Assembly (NCBI GenBank): GCA_964019695.1
Contig: OZ026515.1
Location: 131,152,849 to 131,216,848 of the forward strand
Reading direction: 5' to 3'
Source: Loripinus fragilis
Lineage: Eukaryota; Mollusca; Bivalvia; Lucinida; Lucinidae
DNA: 64,000 bases
In this document: positions 1 through 10,000 of the stretch, one piece after another
Numbering within the stretch: the stretch's first letter is position 1
How the letters are laid out: every line of letters begins with the position of its first letter
Position numbers and translations under genes: made by a program
The notes under the pieces: generated by a model
Databases searched by the model: none
Told to the model about the DNA's origin: nothing
The model's input: only the letters and a program-made list of their open reading frames with translations

Positions 1-470
1 GTCTGCACTATTTGTTAAGATATAAACAATCAGTATCAAATAGTTTGAATTCAGATCTGGCCAAACATTTTGTTGGGCCTGATTGAGTCCAAACAGTTTG
101 TATAGGATATCAGGACAATTTTGTCACTTGCAGGTAACATATTAATCTACTAACCCTTTAATTGCTGAATACAGAACAGACATTCCTTGTTTCAAACATC
201 CATTATTCTCTGATCTATTGCTGGTACCTGTCACTGTACAACTTACAACAGTTTTTAACCAGTTTCATATTTTGTTTTGTAAAAAAAGCAAAAGTAATCA
301 TAAAGTAATCGTAAAGTAATCATGATTACAGGCAATTTTGCAATGTAATCGATTACATTACGATTACTTGTAATCATAAAAATCCACGATTACAGATTAC
401 TTTATGATTACTGAAAAAAGTAATCAATTACAAGTAATCGTGATTACAGATTACGATTACCCCATCTCTG
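1..470. mobile_element. right end of a hAT-like non-autonomous element
   Basis: This stretch matches 20568-21037 at a constant offset of 20567 with no indel that I could see. In the second copy the same segment is the right end of an element with an 8-bp target duplication. The last ~170 bp are rich in TAATC/GATTA words and end CCCCATCTCTG, the complement of the CAGAGATGGGG terminus. The left part lies outside the window. No coding capacity is visible. Confidence 0.75.
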
Positions 471-1243
471 CCCACCTGTACAATGTTGGACCCCCTCTGG
501 AACCTTGAAATATGATAGATTTCTTTGAAATTGACCATTTGACTTCTGTGAAATAAGCTGAGGCCTAAAAAAAACGTTGTCAGAGCTTTTTTGTCAGACT
601 GACCTGGACCCCCCTGACGAAAATTCCTGGGTCCGCGCATGCAAAGTGAGACTGAACATAATTTTCTTGGGAGTTTTATAAATGAGCAGCGAGAATTAGG
701 CGGTTACATCAAATAATTATTATTATATGTATAATTATAGGTCTAGATACTGTTTGTACGGATTAGGCTAATTAAGGACGTTCTTCTGATGTCTGTGAGG
801 TTGGACATTAAAATATTCAGCCAATCATTCTAATTTGTTCTTTTAAGTTTAAAGATGCCTTTGTAGTGCGTCATGCCGACCAATTAATCACAGAATGTTG
901 TTCGCACCCTCGCTAATGAACAAACCGAAAGTGAAAACAGCAAAAACAAATCATTAATAACAAGTTTAATTTGATTTAATAATAATAATAATAATAATAA
1001 TAATATTAATAATAACAACAACAACACAACATAAATCCCGCACCGCTTGTTCAAAATCCGAATTCGTGTTTCGTTTTTATATTTACTATACAGAGTTATC
1101 CCACACTGCAAATGGCGACTTACTGGATTGCTATTTCATAACATAACGACAAGGTACTTTCTAACACTTAAATCATCATGATAATTTAGAATTTCTCATC
1201 AGGGTTATATGTCTGTACCTGTAGCCTGACTTGGTAGAATATA
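471..1243. other. unannotated AT-rich DNA with an (AAT)n microsatellite
   Basis: No exon or gene is recognisable. An (AAT)n/(AAC)n run lies at about 978-1030. The piece at 595-640 carries a CTGGGTCCGCGCATGC tail that also occurs near 40180 and 42220, so it is probably the end of a dispersed repeat. Confidence 0.5.
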
Positions 1244-1339
1244 CTAGGGGTACGGGTCCGTACCCCTAGCCTCCGAGACTAGGGGTACGGATCCGTATCC
1301 CTAGCCTCCCAGGCTAGGGATACGGATCCGTACCTCTAG
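1244..1339. repeat. three tandem 26-bp palindromes
   Basis: Three copies of an almost perfect palindrome (CTAGGGGTACGG then TCCGTACCCCTAG) lie at 1244-1269, 1279-1304 and 1314-1339. They are separated by 9-bp spacers beginning CCTCC. The step is exactly 35 bp. Substitutions in copies 2 and 3 mostly fall in one arm, so the copies are diverging. It is not part of any other repeat I found here. Confidence 0.85.
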
Positions 1340-3274
1340 CCACTCCCCTGAATATAACTGAATCAAACATTTATATCTCGACAACCTAAATGCATCTGTT
1401 GTGTCTATTTTCCGTTTCAATGCAGCATTTTTCATATCACGTAAGCGCTGTTTTTGAATCTTAGCATCTAAAATCAGCAGTAGTGGCTTTTCCCCCGACA
1501 TATCCAGCTGATATCCTGTCAGCAAAAAAAAACAACATGAAATTAAGGTACCGAACTCTGTAGCAACAACTTCTAAGTATATCTGCCAATGCATTAGAAG
1601 ATCCCTTATTCCCAAATATAACTGCAAATGCACACTGCATATATGTTTTAAGTTGATGCTTAATGCTATGGGTGAATGCCTATGGTTTTCAATAAAAATA
1701 AAAGTTTGTCAATCGTCCCTTTCTTCACCTTGAAGCTACCCTGACCTGAGTACTTTACGGCAGTGAAATCCATTTTCGATATTAAATGCTTCAAAGATGT
1801 AAAATGTTTGGGTTGAACAATCAGTTTTACATTAAAATATATAGAAATCAGAAAACATTTTTTAAAATATCACCCCCCCCACCACCCCCCGTATGCCAGC
1901 AAAAGCTTTTGCCTGTATATGTGTTACCATATTTTACACATCGTATGGAAGTGGCATGCTGGCACAAGGGGTGAAAATGCTCAGCAGCCCAAAAACCCAG
2001 GGCCTAAGCCCATAGAATGTCTTTTCTACCGATTAAGAAATTAATGACAGTAATGAAGTTCTCTAGAACCAATCTCCTAAATTGCTTTGTATTCTGTGCT
2101 GATTTAATATAAAGTGCATAAAAATCAAAGTTGAATTAGCAAGGTTTTTGCTTTTTTCATAAGAAAATATCTCACTGTTATTAATGACACATTCTTTTGC
2201 AAATGTCCTGTACTTATCTATTTGCATGCTAGGGAGTTGTTCATGTTTTTATTTTCGTCTGCTGACTTTCTTCAAAATTAAGATTTTACAAATAAACCAC
2301 CCAGGACCACCATCGGAGTGTCAAACAGTTTGGATCCAGACCAAGACCGACATTCTGTTGGTCTTCATCTGCGTTCAAACTGTTTGCTAACGGCTATTGG
2401 CATGCGAGAAAATTATCCGCTAGCATGCAAAGAGTTACAACAGGTTCAATGTATTGTCTCATATAGGTAGCTTTCAACTTGGATTTACATGTATATGTAT
2501 ACCATAAATGTATTGGGCACTTTAAATACATTTGACATGCTATGCCCTTAAAACAAAACGAAAGTAATATTCAAAAGATCTACATGTAGTTAGAATCAGT
2601 TTCACTTTCCAATGCTAAATGGGACACTTTCATTCCTTCAAAATTATTTATTTCTTTTGTTTAGCTTTCAGTTTTGTATTATTTACGGTACATGTAGTCA
2701 AAAATGTACAGGTGACTTCTAAGAAATCTCACCAAAATCATTTTATTACAAAACATATTATTTTGTTTTTAAAACAATTTCATCAATTATCGTGGTTCGT
2801 TAATACTGTGCATATGATATGTTCAATAGATATCACCATTCCTACCAAATAAATCAAGAAAACGTGCAATAATCACTTTATAAAGCACTTTTTATTGTCA
2901 TGAAATTTCAGACCCCCTCCCCTTTCTACCCGCCATAACTCTCGACTGCGTATGAATTTTGCAAATATTTTGCTAGCTAGCTATTGCCATAAGATTCACC
3001 TATTGCACTGATACTATGTACATGCACCACACCAGAAGCTCAAACGCAGCGTTCTGGGAATCAGAAAAATAGGCGTATAAGGCCCAAACCGTCAATGATT
3101 CTTTATATGTGCCAGTCAACAATATTTTTCAACCAGTACTAAGTATGGGGATACATTCACAAGGACTCAGCAAACCACCAAAGGTAGGGGTGGGTCTAAT
3201 TTTTAAGCCCCTGCCTAGCGCCCAGCCGCCAACCCATTTTTTTTATTTTAGCCTCTGTGGAGATCTTCATGTAT
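1340..3274. other. non-coding DNA with a dispersed repeat fragment
   Basis: No gene is seen. Poly-C/A low complexity lies near 1869-1890. The segment at about 2180-2440 resembles 62390-62630: both share a TGCATGCTRGG block, then TGYCAAACAGTTTGGAT. It is therefore one copy of a dispersed repeat. Confidence 0.4.
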
Positions 3275-5009
3275 GAGTCAATGTCAAAATTCGTCAAATT
3301 TTGAAAGAAGTAAAAGGAAAAATACGAATTAAATAAAATGATATTTTTTCATGAAAGTAACAAGTTGTTTCTGAAAATACTATGAAAAGCAAAAAGAAAC
3401 CTTAACAGGCAATCAGATCCTTATAATTAAGTTTCAAAGATCACATGACCAGATAAAATGTCAATACCGTAACAAACTTTAAATCCTGTTTTTTCTTCAA
3501 ATCTCGTCATGGATATTTATTTTGTTGCATTGGATAAGTTCAATAAATCATGTGTTTAATTGTGTCAAAGGTAAAATTTGAACAAAATGATTATTTATGA
3601 CAATGAGCAAACGTAGAATGCATTTTTTTATCTTTTAAGTGATTTTGCATACTATTTTCTCAGTATTTTGTTTAAAAACCACATTTCTAGAAAATTATAA
3701 TGCTTTGGTATGATTGTAATCAACCAAAGGAATTGATCAGGTACTTAACGTCTACATGTTGTCTCTGTCTGATATACTTTTTTCCCAAAAATATCACTGT
3801 TACGGTACTTGACAAAAATGTTACGGTATTGACCTTTAAAGAATATATGCTAGCGTAATTCTTCTGTTTAAGATTTGGTGTAGAGCACTGTTGACCAGAT
3901 TGCAATGTTAATATTCTTGACACATGTGCACAGAAAGATTTGGAATATATGGTAGATTGCATTTATTTCAAAATATTGTTACGGGTTTGACAAAACCGTT
4001 ACGGTATTGACAAACCCTGCCTGAAAACAAAACAATATGTCAATACCGTAACAAACTGTTAATACTCAAATTCATCATTCAATTTGTGTTTTATGCCCGG
4101 GGTTTTATGCTTCTGTTTAAATTTGATAAAGCATTCTTATCATAAATTCACTTAATAAACTTGACTAAAACTAATAGCTTTGCATTCAAAACTGTACTTT
4201 TTGACAGCATATGTCAAAACCGTAACAAGATGTGTCAATACCGCAACATTTTCATCGTTACGGTATTGACTGTTACGGTATTGATATATTCTACATATTT
4301 TTTTTACCTAAAATAATGATTACTCCCTAAAACATTGCAACAAGAGTGATTTTTTGTTGAGAAATTTTTTTTGGACAAGATGTTAAAACCAGAAATTTTT
4401 TATCAAATTCCATTGTCCATTTTTGTGTTACGGTCATTTGACACAAAAAAATATACTATAAAAATTTCACTCACCAAAACAGTATTTTCTTTTGCCAGTT
4501 CTGTAGATGCTTTACAAAACACATGTATTCTTAGTAAACAGAAAGTGTCAAATTAGTATGACAGAAAACCAGATTCAGCACCATTAGGGATCCAGTATTA
4601 TTTTTGCAGTTTATCAAGTGTTACGGTCTTGACAAAAATGCTTAGGACAGAGGCTTGTTTGGCAAAAAAATGCAAAAAAATGTAATGAAAAATCACATAT
4701 TGAAACCTCCTACATTTACTTTGATAATCCTTTTATCAATACAGCCAGTTAAAATTCCTGAGAAAATAACAGTTTTTTAATAATTCTTGTCGAAAGTTCA
4801 TTTTTTCCGTTGAACAGGCAAAAAAGCCAAAAAATGGGGTTTTAATCCAATAAAAATATATTTACACTTCAATATTTTTCAGTTTTATCAGCTAGCCTTA
4901 TTAAGTATGATCAGTAGTATTGTGTGATGAAAAAAGATTCATAATCACATCAGCGGTTTTCATAAGATATGAAACGGACAAGAATTTTGACGAATTTTGA
5001 CATTGACTC
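3275..5009. repeat. 1.7-kb unit bounded by perfect 24-bp inverted repeats
   Basis: The 24 bases at 3275-3298 (GAGTCAATGTCAAAATTCG and five more) recur as their exact reverse complement at 4986-5009. Between them, twelve copies of a 14-16-bp motif occur in both orientations. The boundaries of a transposon, with target duplications, are not clear. No coding sequence is evident. The unit is AT-rich and looks like a non-autonomous element or a degraded one; this is inference. Confidence 0.55.
3460..4633. repeat. cluster of twelve GTTACGGTATTGAC motifs
   Basis: Plus-oriented copies start at 3799, 3820, 3978, 3998, 4257, 4272, 4427 and 4620. Minus-oriented copies (GTCAATACCGTAAC) start at 3460, 4039, 4213 and 4234. 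Several vary by one or two bases or have a small insertion (for example TACTTGAC, TCATTTGAC). Three pairs are spaced 20-21 bp. Such reiterated short motifs are typical of protein-binding sites in subterminal transposon DNA, but no function is shown here. Confidence 0.8.
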
Positions 5010-5427
5010 GTATATGAACTAAATTCATAAAATATTATCAGAAATACTATAATCTTTAAAAAGAATACAATTTTTTTTAATAAATCGTAATAAATTATGG
5101 ATTTTTGCAACTATTTTACTGCTCAATGTGTGTCTGAAAGACCCTGCCGAGCCAGAAACGGTTTCGGTGAATTTTAAATGTTCATTTGGCAGGTTTATAT
5201 GCAATTTTAGCAACAACAAAAAATGAAAAGGCGTATGGAGACCGCTTACTTAATAATGCGTTAATTTATGAGGTCCATATCAAATTCAGAGACACTTAAC
5301 TAAGGAAACGAACGAAAATGGACCAAACTGTATACTGTAAGTAGACTATTATTATCTGCTTTGACAACGAATTAATATCCCCCGCCTAATTTTTTGCCAT
5401 GGTTTGTTATTTTGTCCGTATCAAAGT
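5010..5427. other. no recognisable feature
   Basis: AT-rich sequence. Short open frames on the minus strand have no recognisable homology and no splice context. Confidence 0.4.
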
Positions 5428-5663
5428 AAGTAAGGGTGCAAAGATCAGGAATCGATGCAATCAAGTACCACACCTGACCCAGGATACCAATGGGAAAGTG
5501 ACAGCCTCACAATTAGACATCACAAACGAGAGCCAAGAGGTCAGCCCTTTCACAGCAGGTGACCACAAGGCACAAATAAACAGACGCGCACAAAGGCATA
5601 ACAAACACAAGACAGAAAAAAACATAAAAGATCCACAAAAGAAGTACCGCCTTGGAACGGTCA
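5428..5663 (+). mobile_element. Rep-A interspersed element, copy 1
   Basis: First of five copies of a dispersed element that starts near AAGGGTGCAAAGATCAGG and runs to CGCCTTGGAACGGTCAG. Related copies are at 42645, 46751 (reversed), 56040 and 60040. The plus strand is open through the unit and encodes a peptide with the block AKIRNR and, further on, ESQEVSPF. It is of SINE-like size, but I see no tRNA-type promoter. Related sequence continues to about 5770. Confidence 0.7.
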
Positions 5664-5835
5664 GTATATATTCTACTGGAAGGCTTTAACCACGGCGCCA
5701 ACCTCGCCCTTAATTTTGATGTGGATCAAGACACAAACACAAGACATAAATAACACAAATGATCCAGAAAAGAGGTACTGCCTTGGAACGGTCAGTAAAA
5801 CTATTTTACCGGTTTCACATTCAGGTAAACAAAGG

Positions 5836-6290
5836 GCAATAACTTCTCTATTACTCGGGACATCCAGACCAAACTTCACGTGCATAATCACATTATACAT
5901 TGTAAAAAATGCGCATAGAATTTAAACATGTTTAGTACACGTTGAGGTCTAAACGTGTACAGAAAAGTATCGTATTCCTATTGTTTAGCTTTGATACATG
6001 TCTTGCCTGTATACGCGTTAAAAACGGGACAAGATATGCGTCACAGAAAGTGTTTAATCTGTAAGCGCATTTTACAGTGATATACTCTGTTTAAGTTTAA
6101 TGAAATTTCATCTATTGCTTACTAAGTTATGACTGAGGATGGTATTCAGGTAACTCCTCTATTACTCGGGACATCCAGTCAAAACTTCACGTGCATAATC
6201 ACACAATTGGCATATATACTCAGTATAAGTTTCATGAAATTTCATCCTTTGCTTAATAAGTTATGAATGAGGACGCAAAAAAACACTGAC
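5836..6290. repeat. direct repeat pair of a dispersed element
   Basis: The segment at 5836-5902 and that at 6147-6210 share CTATTACTCGGGACATCCAG and ACTTCACGTGCATAATCAC. The second copy continues into a tail with TTTCATGAAATTTCATC. This is a dispersed-repeat remnant, not a gene. Confidence 0.55.
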
Positions 6291-6312
6291 ATTTCGACAA
6301 TCAAATGGCAAC

Positions 6313-6501
6313 TGGTGATTTGATTCTTTACGTCCCATCAACAGCCTTTCAGTTATGTAGAGACGGGTCTTCCTGGGTTGAACCAGTACTTGGCTAGGAT
6401 AAATGTATCTTGCTCAAGGACACAACGAAGTGATGCCGGTGAGGCTCGAGTCCTCGGTCTCGAGTCAAGCACTCTACCACTGAGACACTGCGCCCCCACT
6501 A
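6313..6501 (-). mobile_element. tRNA-derived SINE
   Basis: Read on the minus strand, the element begins with a tRNA-like head carrying an A-box-like CTCAGTGGTAGAGTGC and a diverged B-box region. A body follows (CTTGAGCAAGATACATTTATCC on the minus strand, then ACCCAGGAAGACCCGTC). It ends near GGGACGTAAAGAATC. A second copy is at 25879-26055 and a partial one at 43140-43280. Confidence 0.65.
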
Positions 6502-6883
6502 TAACTGGGGATATCCTGTGAGACCACACCATCTAATAGATATGTTAATATACAATTCAGATTTCGGCGACGCAGGTCCAGACCAGGGTTTGGTCTTGTT
6601 AATCTACACGAATGTTAAGGTTTTCATTCAATTATGCCAATTACTCAAGATCATGAATGCTGTATTTCCTCGGTGTATTTCCTGTTTGGAAGCTTAACTA
6701 ACTAGCTCTTTTATAAATGCTGGACAGCTCACTCTGTGTTTATCTTCGATAAGCAAAAAAGTGTATATCTTTGATAAGCGAGTAATTCGATATTCCGCGT
6801 CTGCATTTACAGTTGCAATTATACATTATCTATCACTATAGGAGTTACCCAGATATTTAGCCCAGTTAAGCATCAATATTACA
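6502..6883. promoter_or_regulatory. upstream region of LHPP
   Basis: About 380 bp lie between the SINE and the LHPP start codon. No TATA box or CpG-rich block is obvious. The transcription start cannot be placed from sequence alone. Confidence 0.3.
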
Positions 6884-7002
6884 ATGTCATTGTGGAACAA
6901 AAGACCAATTGGTGGAGTTTTGCTTGATGTGACGGGAGTTTTATTCGAGAGTGGTCCAGGTGGCGGTGTTGCGATTCCTGGTTCAGCTGAAGCAATCAAA
7001 AG
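6884..7002 (+). CDS. LHPP: LHPP exon 1
   Basis: Codes MSLWNKRPIGGVLLDVTG and onward to AEAIK plus two bases. It contains HAD motif I and the glycine-rich GPGGGV turn. The donor AG|GTTTTT is weak, but its phase (2) matches exon 2 exactly, giving AIKRLKASG at the junction. Confidence 0.93.
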
Positions 7003-10000
7003 GTTTTTTCGACAAATAATTGCTACAACTTCTTTCAAGTATTAGCTTTCACAAAAGGCCTGAATCGCCTGTATTTCATTTTTTAAAAGACACATTTATT
7101 AGAATAGATATGATGAGTATAATGACGATACAAAGAAAAAGATTTAATCTTTTGCTGGAATCAAAACCTGGCGCAAATATGTTATTATCCCTTGTTCACT
7201 AATTACCGGTGTATACTAATTACCGGTGTACTCCGTTTTCTCCAAATGTCTGCCGCGTGCGACATTTTTATTCAGATTTTCCACCCAACATTGTTTACAA
7301 TGCATTTTTCTCTCTTCATCAAAGAAAAAAACAACAGAAATGTCGTTTCTGAGAGTAAGTTACTTACTTCTTGTTTGTGTAGTCCAAAGATCATGATGCG
7401 GATTCGTCGTACGTTATATATCATTAAAAATGATATTTTCATAGAAAATAAATGAGAAATTGCTGTTGGAAAAGTGTGTCTGCTTGTTGTGGAAAATTTT
7501 GACAGCCTGTTTCCCTGCTAAAAAGCTGAAAATGACGTCAAACTTTGTATCAGCACATGGGTCACATTATGCCCAAATATGGCTGAAAGGTGTAGACATA
7601 AAAAGTGCCACCTCTAGTTATCTTGTTTTCTACGCCCTTTTGGTGCACCCTCTGGTAGGGCATATGCCCAATATAGACTGTGTAGTCTGTTGATGATTAT
7701 GAAACATATTTGTGATGATATTAGTTACCATGAATGAAACATAACAAGTATTTCGTTGTAAAAACATTGTAGCGTTGACTTATATTTTTTTCACCTACAT
7801 TAAAACATGGTATACCTTACAAAAAACAGACAAAGAAAACATAACAAGCTTTCAGACAGGCCCTTTACTACTATCATTTTGAAGGTCACTAATCCTTTCA
7901 ATATAGAAACCCATCACATGTAGAGTTTTCTACCTAAGATAATTTTCTAGAGCATTTGTTTACATATACACCGGTAATAAGTAACAACGGGCATTCAAAA
8001 TATCAGCTAGGGTAGCCCAATATAAATTAAGTTTTCAGAAAATTAAACTTAATTTTGAAGCATGTATCATTTGTTTTCATTGAAAGAATGAATAAATAGT
8101 TGAACAAGACGTTATTTATTGGTTTCTGTAAGATAGTTCGTTTTATAGACTGTCTTAAACAGTAAGTACAGCGGCAATTAGTAACACCAGTATATATCAG
8201 TATTCTGTAATTTGGCTATAAGATAACCGGTTTTACTCTCCCCACCTTCACAGAAGGGGTGGGGGGGGGGGGGACAAATAGATGTACACAAATTAGGATC
8301 ATGAAAGTTCAACATGGAATCACACTGTTTGCTCAGGCCTGTAAGTCAGAATATTTATGGTAAATAAGGTATATGTACACAGGTACAGATAAACAAAACA
8401 TGTCAGTGCAAAGTTGTGAATATTTTCTGATCCATCAGTTGTATCATTTGTATGGGGTACTCAAAAGAACTCTTTTGAGTACCCACAACATATTGTTTGT
8501 TTGTTTGTTTTGTCGCTTTACGTCCCAAGTCAACAGCTATGGTCATGGTGGGACTGTCAGTTCACTTAACCACTTAAGCTTGAACAAGCAGTTAACCAGT
8601 CCTTCGTGCAGATACTTTCGCTTGTAACTGACAACAACCCTTCTTGAATGATTCTTCAGCAGAAGGGAGGAGAATGAGCGTAGAAATTATTTCATGATCA
8701 ATCTCCAAGAAAGTATGGGACTGGGACGGTATCACACTTGCGAACCTTGGATCTGCAGTCAGACGCTCATCTGTAGCCAGGCATTACTGACCGCGCAACG
8801 GGGCCTGGTAAAACAATAAAATAATCCCACAACATATGGTTTGGTTGAGAGATAAGAATATTGATTTTTTATTAATTACTAACTCTTATCTAAACTAAGG
8901 CTTGTATACATATTACAGTAAATGCTCTAAATTTTCAAACAGTAGTTGTCTGCCAAAAATGCTAAGACAAACAGGGTTGACCCAGATTAGACAGCTTCTG
9001 GAAAGCATGTTGTGCATTCCAGCAATTATAACCAACATTTCATTTGTGAAAAGAAAGAAAAGTGTTCGAAATTTAAGCATATTTGCCATATTGTCTTCTA
9101 TATTTTCAGGTTGAAAGCTTCGGGAATTCCTCTTAGGTTTTGTACCAATGAGACAACAACAACAAGGAGGGGTTTGCTGGACAAGCTTCTCAAGATGGGC
9201 TTTGAAATGAATGAACAAGAAGTTTTCCCACCTATACCTGCCATGTGTAGAATACTGAAACAGAGATCCCTGCGCCCACACCTACTTGTTGCACCAGGTA
9301 TATGTATCTCATAGTGTATTTTCCTTGACAATTTAAGCTATATTTGAACGTATATAATTCAGCGTGTTGAAAGTGGTACATGTTAGGCCAACCTTAAAAA
9401 TATTTTTGATTCCCCTTACCGGACCCTGTTTTACCGGTATGGGTCGGAAACTTATTTTTTTAAACTACAAATCTAAAATTGGATACCCATTAAACTTAAT
9501 TGTATACATTAAAACCTGTCTTAAGAGGCCACTCAAATAAAGACATCGCCTAATGCATGTCAAAAGTATTGCAGAATGCTCCCAGGGCATTCTGCAATAC
9601 TTTTGACCTGCATTTAGCGTCCATTTGTCTTAACGACCTTTGCGTATATCTTTGAGTGGCCGTTTTAGGCAGGTTTTACTGTATAGTCCTACTATAGGCA
9701 ATAAAATTAAATACACAAACAATTTGCTAAGATAACACCGTTTACATTGGACAATTCTCTCGGGTTGCAATGAAATTTAAAAAAAAAATATTCTTGACTG
9801 AAAATTGAAATAAATTTTTTAAGTAGCGCCTTTTTTCAGGGTCGGTCGGGTAAGGGGAAACAAATAAAAATTTTAATTTAGGCCTTATTTGGGGCATGTA
9901 CATATTATCAAAGCCTAATTCTACATTTCTAATGTGGTACATACGTGTAATTAGTGGCATTAACAAATGATCAAATTCTAATTCAACATTTTTAATGATT

